Shown here one piece after another: positions 1 to 10,164 of a DNA stretch of 64,000 bases. Under the pieces are notes generated by a model. It worked only from the letters and a program-made list of their open reading frames with translations, had not been told where the DNA came from and ran no database searches. The first letter of the stretch is position 1, and every line of letters begins with the position of its first letter. The stretch comes from Armillaria gallica (taxonomy: Eukaryota; Basidiomycota; Agaricomycetes; Agaricales; Physalacriaceae), in NCBI GenBank assembly GCA_037576215.1, contig JBANDB010000005.1:806001-870000 (forward strand), given 5' to 3'. A program made the position numbers and the translations under genes.

Positions 1-789
1 GGGGTAAGAATCAAAGCTGAATGAGATGAACTGGTTAGCTCACCCCACAACAAATCAACTGATCACCTTTCATACATCTCAGGGTGCTTCAGCATTTTTG
101 CATCGCTCACTGTAGCAATAAGCCTTGTTGAATGCTCTATGGAAGCCCCACTATAGGCCACTAGAAATATGTGTACAGAGGACACAGATGAATGGACTTG
201 AATACACAGGCAAGGGGCCTTGTGTATTGTATCAGTACTGGTACTGGATGAAAAAGGGGAGGAGGAAGAAAGAGAAGAGGAGGACAGACAGGGATCAATA
301 AGATGGCGATGTAGCAGGAGATGATGCAGCCCAACTAATAGGGTGCAAGCGTCCGTCTCCTAGCAAATCAGAGAGGTATGGTTGTAGGAAGCATTGAAAT
401 GGCAGTATGTCACCACGGAAGTCCGCATACTTTTTTGTGAAGCTCATGCTTTCAGATAGGGCATTCCAGTTTGATGTTGGCAACATCTCATAGCTGAAGA
501 GAATCAATTTGTCTGATGCTGCAGCTTTTGGGATTCCGGTACAAAATCTGTGTGGTGGGAAGGAGGAAGCGAGTGCTGGAAACAGTCAGCCCTTGACAGT
601 TACGAATTTTGTTACACAAAGGCCTTTCTGAAAACAGACCATCGTCGTCGAAACGGAATGACCAGAGATACTATCAAGGTAGCGTGAATGGTGCTTACCG
701 TCTGACATTCTGGTCTGACAAGAGTTAAACATGAAGCAGGACCTCGAAGAATCTGACATAAGGTCTGAATGAGATGCCCCTAGTACAGA
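1..789. other. no supported gene
   Basis: Only short open frames without recognisable composition, domain or splice support occur here. I see no repeat shared with the rest of the window. It could hold exons of a gene lying mostly outside the window, but nothing decides this. Confidence 0.4.
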
Positions 790-1310
790 TTATAGAGAGA
801 CAATCTTACCTTGATATTACACTAAAAAACCATTAGACAGAGTCATGTAGTATGAATAGGCAAACGAACCTGAACATGTCCCAACAAGGTCAGTGCAGGT
901 AGTCACTCTGAATGAATAGGTAAACAAGCATGTCCCAGCAAGGTCGGTGCAGTTGCATGCTCACATACAGTTCACATGCTAGTGACAGGTCGAGGTTGTG
1001 ATTGAAGCTGGCTGCCACGTATGCCAGTGTGCATCGCATGTGTGATTATGTAACTATTCCCTCCACATGTTAGGACACACTCGGACCATAATTTGAAATC
1101 CAGATCCCACTCAGCTTTCCCTTGTACAATCTCTTTGTGAGAAACTGTGTGTGACTTGCTGGCAGGATACTCATGTATCTCTGCTTCTCAATTGTTGTCT
1201 TAGCTCTATGTATGGACTTTTTGTAATAGGATACTCCTACCCCCAAAAAACTTAGGGCTATTGACATTCGGCTTTTCGATGCCCCACTTGGATACCAGAC
1301 AACCCAATCA
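790..1310 (-). pseudogene. R1 family copy 1, second-ORF relic
   Basis: This stretch is a direct repeat of 4296-4720 and an inverted repeat of 15130-15410. Read on the minus strand it encodes a degraded form of a short conserved peptide (IHEYPAS, then SHTVS, then KAEWDLDFKLWSE, then SYIITHAMH), so this is the original coding strand. The frame is interrupted, and the first ORF of the family (intact at 14615-15051) is missing. A short tandem pair of a CATGTCCCARCAAGGTCGG motif about 55 bp apart lies at 876-950 and recurs in copy 2. No function is recognised. The repeat status is seen directly; the claim that it derives from a gene is inference from conservation of the protein frame among three copies. 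Confidence 0.6.
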
Positions 1311-2088
1311 AGCATGATCATGATGATCACGAAAATAAGGGGAGACCCAGAGTAGTCTGATGATGGTGCCCATCAGACTTCTTGCTGCATTCAGAGACAA
1401 AAAGAGAAGCCACATACACAAATTATATTCCCACTCTGTAGGTACTATATTTTACAACAACACCAATCAATAGAAGACAGCATCGTCATCTCTAGAAATC
1501 AGAATATGAGAAAACAGTTAGCGAACAGAAGAGGTCGGCGGCATACAAATGACCAAACATGCTGTAAACAGACTTTGCACCATCGAAGACAAACAGAGAT
1601 ATGTTGTAAAGACTCAGACCGAGGTCATGTCTGAAAAGGGTTTGATAGAGATGAGATTGAAGATACCTGGAAGAGGCAGACCCACAACAAAGCAAAGACT
1701 GTCACCCAGATGAAGGTAAAGACCAACACCCAGAAGAAGTAAAGGACCGCCGATGAAACAGATTTGGAGATGTTCAGAGGCTCTGAGACTTTGATAGAGT
1801 GAAGGAGTGGGGATATATGAACAGGGGATGATGGCAGCTTGACCTAAATGGCATTGCAGGCCTCAGGACGTATATCCTGATTCCTGCAATAACCGGACCA
1901 CAAAGGCCTCGAAATTATGGGGCTGAAAGAAACATGAATATCAGAAGGGTTCTAGATAGAGGCAAGCAAAGACTTGCAGGATTTTTTAGGACGTGTCTCA
2001 GAATCGCGATCCTGCCTTTCTGTGTAGTCATGACAAGAGGTGGGATGTCCATTACACAGGGGGCATCAATCGGAGAAGTGGTGGCACC
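1311..2088. other. no supported gene
   Basis: Open frames here, for example 1492-1695 minus and 1934-2134 plus, lack domain or splice support. The right edge is the left boundary of repeat R2 copy A. Confidence 0.4.
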
Positions 2089-3516
2089 TATAAATGCTAC
2101 TTTAACAGATCAAATAGTGTCAGTTGACACATAGTGAAAATACAATATGAGTGTCAGTTGTAAATATTCAATTTCTCAGGATTATATGGTATATTAGTCA
2201 GCAGGCCAACTCTTGACATGATGACAGCATCAGAAAATCCGGCAGACCCGGGAATTGAACCCAGGATCTTAAAAAGATTTAAAATAATGTCACATGACTT
2301 TTCCAACCAGACATGCTAAACACTATACTATACTGGCATTATATATACATATAATCATCACTCTATATGGCCTTCCTCTCTTAGATTTATAATCTCCCAA
2401 TTGGGCCCTCTCTTTGGTGTGCTTTTCTTTCCTTATTGGGCTGGTCAAATCGGCCCATCAATTGCACCTAGAATTGGCTCTCCCATGGCATTGATGGCAT
2501 CAATATCAGGCTATTTTTGGACAAAATTCGCATTTTGGCTCATTTTGGGCTTCCTCAGGCAACTGGGTGGGTCAGGGGATGGTACTAGTATATGCCTAAA
2601 TATAAATAGCATAATAGCGAACCCTCTGCTGAGGTATGGGGGCCCTGGGGAGGGGGTAAAATAGGTAAAATAGTGAAAAAATAGCAGAAAATCACCGGAA
2701 ATTCGCGTTTTGGGGGTACTACGCGCATCGGATCACTTCGAAAACTTGACCAATGAATTTCCTGACCTTGAAAACCCCAAAATGGCCCCTCTACAGTACA
2801 TGTGGCGCATTTTATGGCTAGGCATAATCGGGAAAATTGGCTTTTATGGTGCTGCGTACATTGGATTGCTCCGGGGATGATACCAATCGATTTCTACACT
2901 ATATAGACCCTAGAATACATCTTCATTTGCTATATATGACCACCGGAATGTGATGAAAAATAGGAGATTGGGGGGGAAAACACGGTCTATTTTGTTTTCT
3001 AGGTGTTGCGTTGGTCTGGGGACATCACCAATCAATTTCTCGACCTTTAAAACCCCCAAACAACTCTTGGTTACATTTATGGGGTCTCAGGAACGATGGA
3101 AATAATGATGTTACAGTTTAAGAGGAGCACATAGGGAAACTCGCATTTCTGAGCTTCTGAAAACTTCGGAGTTGCTGCCAATGGATTCCTTGACCTTTAA
3201 AACCCCCAGAAAACCCCAGGTACACATTTCAAACCTTTGAAATCCATGGTAAAAAAGGTGATAGTGAAAATATGCGAAATACCATATATCTCGCATTTTT
3301 TAGTGTTGGGGAACATAATTCGGGTATGAAATACACGATATACATTGTATAATAGTGTGTACAAAAGATTAGGATGATCCAAAATGTATTGGCAGAGATA
3401 TAAGGAGATGTTTCTGAAAAAGAGGAGGAGCACCCCCCAGATTTCGATGTTCTGGTTATCCTATGGCCTGGGGACTATCAGATTCAGATTCCTAGACCTA
3501 AAAAACCCCAGAATCA
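2089..3516 (+). repeat. R2 repeat, copy A
   Basis: A 1.43 kb repeat that is nearly identical over long stretches to copy B (19707-20639 plus 23011-23460) and inverted copy C (23594-24953). Near its left end it carries a tRNA-like segment on the minus strand. The body consists of about five degenerate units, each with a core resembling CCAATCAATTTCT, then GACCTTTAAAACCCCCA (near 2742, 2883, 3027, 3178 and 3485). Copy A has an extra insertion of about 38 bp near 2126 and a shorter poly-G tract than B and C, so it is the outgroup of the three. No protein-coding domain is convincing, although one 87-residue frame (2401-2664) is identical in all three copies. Best read as a non-autonomous dispersed repeat of unknown class. 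Confidence 0.8.
2238..2338 (-). tRNA. tRNA-Asp-like relic inside R2 copy A
   Basis: On the minus strand the segment has a B-box GGTTCAATTCC (2251-2261) in a T-arm-like context and an upstream A-box-like TAGTATAGTG near 2325. Sequence order resembles eukaryotic tRNA-Asp, but the anticodon arm does not fold cleanly and the spacing is expanded. It is most likely the Pol III promoter head of a SINE-type repeat rather than a working tRNA. Confidence 0.5.
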
Positions 3517-3819
3517 TTTCCACATTCTTGGGACCAGAATCTGTAACTGCAGCACCCTCAAATAGTATGGATATAGCAGTAAATTGACATGATACGAGGC
3601 TGAGAAAGACAAACTTATCCTAGGCATCACTTGGATATGTACTAGCGATACTAGTGAGCCAGGATCTAGTCTTTTTCTCTAAGATGATAATTTATCAGCA
3701 TGTGGTGAAGGTACTAGATACCTACAAAATATGTACATGTATTCACATAGAGCATGTACAGATATCATGATGCTGAACACGAGTCAGGATGCGAGATCCA
3801 CTGTGAGATAATGTCCTCA
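3517..3819. other. no gene; contains one R3 motif copy
   Basis: No coding support. A roughly 55 bp motif (R3) at about 3743-3800, minus orientation, recurs five more times up to 9.97 kb. Confidence 0.4.
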
Positions 3820-3839
3820 CGTGGCTGTGACAGAGGGCT

Positions 3840-4080
3840 GGGCTTCGGATCGTGGAGCTCCTTGCAGTTTTCCTCCAGCTTCCATTCAGCTTCGCTCGCC
3901 ACACTGTAACCGAGACTTCGAGGTTGGTCGCGAGCATGATCTGTTGAAAAGAAATCACAATGAACATGATGAACTACGACAAGTCACTTGCAAACCACGT
4001 ACGTTCTTCTGGAGTTCTTTGAGAGCCATGTTCTCCAATGTGGTCAGAATGCTTTGAGACAGCTGTGACAATTCAGTCAC
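3840..4080 (-). pseudogene. coiled-coil gene fragment, paralogue of 7120-7360
   Basis: The reverse complement matches 7130-7350 base by base over most of its length, including both exon parts and the intervening intron (donor GTACGTG, acceptor near TTTCAACAG). The first part reads like LSQSILTTLENMALKELQKN. The second part is shifted relative to the paralogue, because the stretch encoding ETRASEAER is altered and partly deleted, so the coil frame is broken. It lies in inverted orientation to the 7 kb copy, suggesting segmental duplication with inversion. Function unknown; in the related copy the sequence has heptad-like coiled-coil composition. Confidence 0.55.
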
Positions 4081-4309
4081 TACGGGATTGCAAATAGCTT
4101 GGAAACATAAGACAGCGACCTGGGCATAGAACTCTTGTTCAACAACTCTCTTAGCCTGAATACCAAAGACTGTACTTGGTTAGTCTGCATCACGAGATGT
4201 GGGGCACATGAAGACTGTGAAAGCAAGAAATATTAGTCAAATGCATCAAAGGGACATGCTGTTGAGATATCAAGGGAATATAAATAACATGCTTTATAGA
4301 GAGACGATC

Positions 4310-4720
4310 TTACCTTGATATTACAATAGAAAACCAATAGACAGAGTCATGTAGTACTAACGATAGGCAAAAGACCTTGAACACGTCCCAACAAGGTCGG
4401 TGCAGATAGTCACTCAGAATAAATAGATGAACAAGCACATCCCAGCAAGGTCGGTGCAGTTGCATGCTCACATACAGTTTGCATGCTAGTGATAGGTTGA
4501 GGTTGCGATTGAAGCCAGCATGTATGCCGGCATGTGTCGCATGTGTGATTATGTAACTACTCCCTCCACGTGTTGGGACACGCTCAGACCATAATTTGAA
4601 ATCCAGATCCCACTCAGCTTTCCCTCGTACAATATCTTCACATGAAACTGTGTGTGACTCGCCAGCAGGATACTCGTGTATCTCTGCCTCAATTATCGTC
4701 TTATCTCTATGCGTGGACAT
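4310..4720 (-). CDS. R1 family second ORF, copy 2
   Basis: A 136-residue open frame with a conserved core (IHEYPAGESHTVSCEDIV, then KAEWDLDFKLWSERVPTRGG, then SYIITHATH) shared with degraded copies at 0.8-1.3 kb and 15.13-15.41 kb. Copy 2 keeps CGA in the codon following DIV, where copy 3 has TGA, so this copy is the least damaged for this ORF. The C-terminal part includes the tandem motif LHRPCWDV twice. No known domain is recognised. It may be an exon of the same gene as the upstream ORF at 4837-5200. Whether it is still expressed cannot be judged. Confidence 0.35.
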   Translation of the reverse strand: MSTHRDKTIIEAEIHEYPAGESHTVSCEDIVRGKAEWDLDFKLWSERVPTRGGSSYIITHATHAGIHAGFNRNLNLSLACKLYVSMQLHRPCWDVLVHLFILSDYLHRPCWDVFKVFCLSLVLHDSVYWFSIVISR

Positions 4721-4836
4721 TTTATAATATGATCTGGCTGGTACAGATTCTCGCAGGACTTGTTACTTTATTATCGATATTCGCCTGTCCTCGATACCAC
4801 ATTCTCAGTACTCTCACCCCTTTGGACTGTAGCGAT

Positions 4837-5200
4837 TGAATGTCAGTGCGGCCCTGCATGGGATATACAGCCCTTGGCACTTAGCCTGCTTCACTCGACC
4901 AACGAACCTAGCCAGTCACATCAGTCATCGGTAATGTTCTCTCAACGCATACATTGCATACAAAACTCACTTCTTTACCACAAAATTAGCCGTTCTCTCG
5001 TCGTCCCTTCCCCTTGTATTCACAAGAATGTGTCTGGCTCCACCCTTCATCACCAGGATGTCTCCCCTCCATCCCGACCCTGCTGCTCCCACCGTCCTTC
5101 AAATGGCCATATTACATGCGAACCTCCTGTCATTCAAGCAGAAAACATGCCAGATTCTGCTACCATTTTCCCGTGTTTCACCATCACAATCCCATGGTGA
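4837..5200 (-). pseudogene. R1 family first ORF, copy 2 (broken)
   Basis: This is the inverted counterpart of the open two-exon gene at 14615-15051. The minus strand keeps the WHVFCLNDRR region, GDILVMKG, the intron GT-AG boundaries and the LYIPCRA tail. Two codons that are CGA in the intact copy are TGA here: after NMAI, and after YSPKG. These are direct C-to-T changes at CpG. The plus-strand frame 4760-5200 is a shadow. Function unknown. Confidence 0.7.
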
Positions 5201-5215
5201 ACTACCTTGTTTCGA

Positions 5216-6800
5216 AAGACCAAGTTGACATTCCTTTTTGTTCTTTACATTATCTTTCTCCTTCAATGTATTATCCATATACGTAGCATTTCTTCCATTT
5301 ATGGACAACCTAGGTCATCATGCATACCAAAATCTGAGTGCTTTCATCTCAGTCTTGTACTAAACCTCGTCACTGATCTCGCATGCTGACTCTTGTCCAA
5401 TGCCATGCTTCCTATCTGAGCTCTATATAAATATGAGCGGAAATTGAGCCAAAGAGGCTGAATATACCTCAAAAACATCTAAAATATTCTTGGCATTGAC
5501 TCATCCTTCCCCATTCTGAGATAGTGAAAGCTTATTTTGCCTATTATTACTGCTTTCAGAAGAGGAACAGTCGGTGCCTCTTTTACATCTCTGGTCAATA
5601 TTGCTGCCGAAGGAGTTCATGATAACCAAAAGTCATCGCACTATGTACTCGAAGTATGCTAACAAATAATATATTGAGATCACTCTAACTCTCTTTAGCT
5701 CATTCTTGACTGGAAAAGGCTGATAAAATAGGTCTGATTATTTTAAACAATCGTAGTATAACATGCTGAGTTCAGTTCTGTGTTTAATTTTCCAGCTCTC
5801 AATACTAGGTCAGCATTTTCGACCTCTGGTTAAATGATTACCCCCATAGTGTGTGTCTGAATGAACAATTGATGAACTGCCAAATGAAGAGTGACAAAGG
5901 ACCATGCTAAATCATTCATGCATATCACATAGAGACAGCATTAACCAACAAGGTATGTATCGTATATACTTAGTACAAAGGTAGATACCAGCCGAGGAAG
6001 GTAACAAAGGAGGAGGCCTGAAGCATTACCATAAAAGTTATGCACTCACATATAGTTTGTACGGTGAGCATTATGCCAGACACGAGCCAAGATGCTCTCC
6101 AGGGACCAGATGGCAGACAAAGGAAATGCTGTGACTGAATTTAGAATTCAATTTGTTATCTTTCAATACACGTGCCATCGCATCGCATCTGATCAGTGAT
6201 CTTGGTTCTTCCTCTTCAACTCGTGTCCGGTGCCATGCTCACAACCGTATGAACTCTACATAAGTACGACATATGGGTATACCTTGTTGGTATTTGCCCT
6301 TTGTCTCTGTGTGATACGCTTGAATGATATAGCACCATCCTTTGGTTCATCGATTGTTCATGCAGACACAGCGGCACCTGACAGTCTTGGCTGTGATAGA
6401 AGCTATTCCTCACGACTGTGGCCACGTTCCATTATTACATATTGCTCTATCTGTCTGAATTTGTTCTATGTTCTTGGGCCCAATTTATCCATTTCACATA
6501 TATGACAAAGGAAGAGACATACATAACATGCCCTGCATCTTCAATCAGCAAGCCTCCTTTGTTTCTTATCATCAAAGCTTCTCTCACATTTGACCACTAC
6601 CAACCCTTGCTGCTTTTTTCCCTCCATCTCCTTCATGATGTACTCACCCTCGACCTCTACTTCCCTGTACTGACGTACCTTGAAGTGCAAGAATGGCACA
6701 GATGACCTGGAATCCTTTCCCACTTCCAAGGTGGGTGACTCTTTGTCATTGCTGTTGGGGCTGCCTTTCATTTCCATTCTAGACTTGAGTCGTCCATGTA
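5216..6800. other. no supported gene; R3 motif copies
   Basis: No exon is convincing. R3 motif copies occur at about 5376-5432 (plus), 6050-6105 (minus) and 6205-6262 (plus). Open frames at 6216-6777 on both strands overlap each other and have no domain support. Confidence 0.35.
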
Positions 6801-6806
6801 ACCGAT

Positions 6807-7390
6807 GACATGTATCAACAACTTAGGACCAAGATTGTGGATCTCGAGAAGGAGATCGAGCAGTTCAAAAACATGGCACATATTTCTTTGCCAAGTTCAT
6901 GTTTGTATTCTGATAGTTTCGTGACCGTTAGGAGGCCGAGCTCCACACATCATTGTCGTCGATGAGGGAATGTGTGTGTTTGGTTTATCTTACCCATACA
7001 TTCCACCTAGTTGAATTGCTTTATCCACCCCAGATGGCCAATCTGCAGACAGTCCAAGATGGATTCTACGCCCAGGTCGGTGTCTTATGTTTCCCAGACT
7101 GATTTGCAACCTTATGGTGACGGACTCACCATAGCTGTCTCAAGGCATTCTGACTACTTTGAAGAAAACAGCTCTCGAAGATCTCCAAAAAAATGTACGT
7201 GATTTGCAAGTGATTTGTGGTGGTGTCCATCATGTTCAATATGATCTCTTTTTGACAGAGTGTGCTCGCAACTAACCTCAAAGCTATGCTTACTGCAGCT
7301 GAGACTCGGGCGAGCGAAGCTGAACGGAAGCTGGAAGAAAGCCACAAGAAGCTCCAAGACCTGAAAACCTGGTGTTCTGTGATCACTGAT
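6807..7390 (+). pseudogene. coiled-coil protein fragment
   Basis: Exon-like blocks joined by short introns encode heptad-rich peptides: MYQQLRTKIVDLEKEIEQF at about 6807-6870, MANLQTVQDGFYAQ at 7032-7073, LSQGILTTLKKTALEDLQKN near 7139-7198, then LATNLKAMLTAAETRASEAE and a KLEESHKKLQDLKTWC block to about 7389. Donor GTACGT and acceptor TTTTGACAG flank the last intron. The 7130-7350 part is duplicated in inverted orientation at 3.84-4.08 kb. Predicted coiled coil; no catalytic domain. No start, stop or full-length frame can be fixed, so it is called a fragment. It could instead be a short real gene with small exons. Confidence 0.45.
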
Positions 7391-9348
7391 GTATGTAGAC
7401 GGCTATTGTGACGACAATTTTCAAACCATCAAACCACTTTGATAGTTCACTTCCCTTCAAGATTATCTCAAAGACCACTTTATATGCATTTCTACTACGT
7501 GAAGGCGCCGAGACTTTGACACCATTCTCTCTTCGTTGTATTTCAGATCGCACTTAAATGAATACTATGGTTTGAGTCTACTTTTATTTCACTAAAGGAT
7601 GAGATGCTGATCACTGCCACTGTCGATCTGTTCAACTTCTTACTCAGACCATGACTCGCGTCCTGACTCCTGCCCGACACCATGCTAGCCGTATGAACTT
7701 TACATGGATATGTGGACATATCTTATGAACACCTACCTTATTGGACAGTTCCTGACTACCATGGTGCTGACTGATGCCGTGCTTGTTTTGGCTCTGTTTC
7801 TTCCTGCCTGTCATGGCTCGTAATAAGGAGCTATTCACATCAATTAACATCTCCCTGATCCATGACTTTACAACTAATGATTGGCAAGAACGAATCATTG
7901 GCTCTCTGATATAACCAGTCAGGTGAGGGCCATCGCATATGCATGGCAGTGCCGAGTCCTATGTTGAGATGTCAACCATGTCATAGGATCTTATGGAAAA
8001 GCACATTCCAAACATCCAAGGAGGAAAATGAGATTTACAATTACATAATTGGAGAAGTATGCTCGGAGGCGAATCCAGCACCCACTCAGATTCCTGTACC
8101 ACCAATGACCCAAACACCAGATACATTGATATGAGGGTCGACACAGAGGATAGAATAGTGTGATACTGACATATCATCTTCTAAAGTCGATGTATTCCCA
8201 TACACACAGGTGGACAGTATTCAACAACGAATGACAAGTACAGGAGTTGACCTATGGCCACAAGAAAAGTTAAAGTATTGATGAGATGATGTTCACGACG
8301 GTGGTCACCTTAGAGCACATAAACCTAACTCCGATTCCAAAATTACTTTGCAAAGCATACTTAAACAGTACAATCACAAGCCAGTCATAGGGGGCAGGTG
8401 AGATGAATTGAGATTTTTTAGTGAAACCGTTACTATCACTGACATCGCCCACAGCATCAGAAGAAATGCTGATGGGACTTTGCCAGAGGGGGCAGCCAGA
8501 GAAATTTCAACGTGATGAATTTATTGAGTCATCAAACCAATACGTCAGACCTCACGCAAGAGAAGTATGAAATAAGCACCCGATTCAGCTAAGACACATC
8601 TAAGACATCCACCCAGATGGCATCGCCTATATTGAGGAAAGCACTGACAAAATTTGTAGAGTGCCAACATAAGCTTAGAATTCGGTGAGGAAGAGCAAAA
8701 GAAGCAGCGTCAGATGGATGATGGAGAGTGCCCGCTAGCTAGAAGAGAAACACAAAGATGAGAATTGGTGAACCGATCAGGAAAAAGAAAAATGTGCCTT
8801 GAATGAGCCAGGAAGAATAATTGAAAGGGAAGGAATATTTCAGAGAGAAAAGAAAGGCATTCAAGAATGCGGAGAAGTCGTGATCAGGGCAGTAAGGCAG
8901 GATACAAGAGGAAAATAAGAGAAGAAGCAGATTTGAAAAAATTGGCATCAAATACGATAAGCTCAGCAATCTCTGGAAAGATAAGATAGGTTGAATAGAA
9001 TCTTCCCACGGGTCGTTCAGGATAGCATTTATAACTGAGTAATCTTATATACATAGGACTCAGAACAAACAGAGGTAATTGTTTCCTATTTATGCTCTCA
9101 TATGCTCACAGTAAAACCCAGATAATAAGAATTTAGTTGTTCTACAGTTGATCCATGTGAAATTCCTTTGCCCGAAAGTTTAACTTTAGTCTTTCACTCT
9201 CTGACGGTCAGACAGCAATGAAGTCAATAAACAAACTAGAATAACCTTGAGGCCAATCAGCCAGAAATGGGTGGTCCTACCTCAAGTAAGCAGATATGCA
9301 TGTCATTGCGTCGCCCACTAAGACATGCTCAACCGACGGAAGAAAAGA
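7391..9348. other. no supported gene
   Basis: Contains an R3 motif copy near 7650-7715 (plus) and a 63-residue frame at 7943-8134 (plus) with a proline-rich tail and no domain. The hydrophobic frame at 8739-8969 (minus) looks like chance translation of AT-rich sequence. Confidence 0.35.
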
Positions 9349-9855
9349 TCAGTTGGCTACATAATTACCCCAAGGATGTATCTTCGAGGTGGTGCACCAT
9401 ATGACGTACATGCATTCTCCATATTTCACTGGTTGCATACCATTAGAAGACCGTGATCTATCCCAATGGCATAAAAGGTGTTGAAATACTTGCCTACACT
9501 CAATTTCTGACCACTTTATTTTCCTTTCATCTCTATTGTCTGTTAGATTACTAGTTCTCTCCCATGCCTGTGTTGTTGAGAAAGGGGGATGGGTTCTTAT
9601 AGGTCCTCTTGATGCTAACCCTGCATCTTTCTCAAAGGACACAAGTCCATTGTTATAATGGCGCTTTCCATTATTATCAATGAGCATCTTAGTAATGTGC
9701 TTCTCAGTCTGCTCATCCTCACAAGACAGCCTCATTCGTCCCAAGGCCCGTGTTCTATCTACATCATTCGGTCGGCAAGCAGTCGCTATTCGGGTGATGG
9801 GAAAGAAGCAAAGACTTTGAGGACCGTATGAAAAAGCGATTATTGATATGATCAT
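9349..9855 (-). CDS. hypothetical ORF
   Basis: A single open frame of 168 residues, long for this AT-balanced region and hydrophilic in its middle part, with a hydrophobic N-terminus. No domain, repeat or paralogue was recognised within the window. No intron is needed. An R3 motif copy (minus orientation) lies just upstream at about 9912-9968. It could be a real small gene or an unspliced piece of a larger one; only length and composition support it. Confidence 0.3.
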   Translation of the reverse strand: MIISIIAFSYGPQSLCFFPITRIATACRPNDVDRTRALGRMRLSCEDEQTEKHITKMLIDNNGKRHYNNGLVSFEKDAGLASRGPIRTHPPFSTTQAWERTSNLTDNRDERKIKWSEIECRQVFQHLLCHWDRSRSSNGMQPVKYGECMYVIWCTTSKIHPWGNYVAN

Positions 9856-10164
9856 CCGCCAGTTTGGGTGTCAGGTATGGTGGAAGTACCCACACAACAA
9901 CAGATGCTCGCATTCACATAGAGCTTGAACAGAAATCATTGCATCGGACAAGAGTCAGGATGCGACATCAGCAGGGAGGGTAATAATACAGTAGGCGGTG
10001 GCGGCATTGATGATAGCATAAGTAGATTGAATATTAAGTTGGAAAAAGATATTACGCATGAGTATAGCTAGTACTATACATTCAAAGACAAGATGATATC
10101 AAGAACAAAAAGGTAATGAAACTCGAGTGTGTAGCTTTCACAACAAATAAGAAACATAAGCTAA

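Noticed and set aside
2401..2664. Conserved 87-residue hydrophobic frame in R2 (also 19881-20237 and 24450-24806)
   Set aside because: The copies are almost identical at DNA level, so the frame is preserved without evidence of selection; no domain.
8739..8969. Hydrophobic minus ORF resembling a membrane protein
   Set aside because: Phenylalanine/leucine-rich translation of an A/G-rich strand, no start context or homologue.
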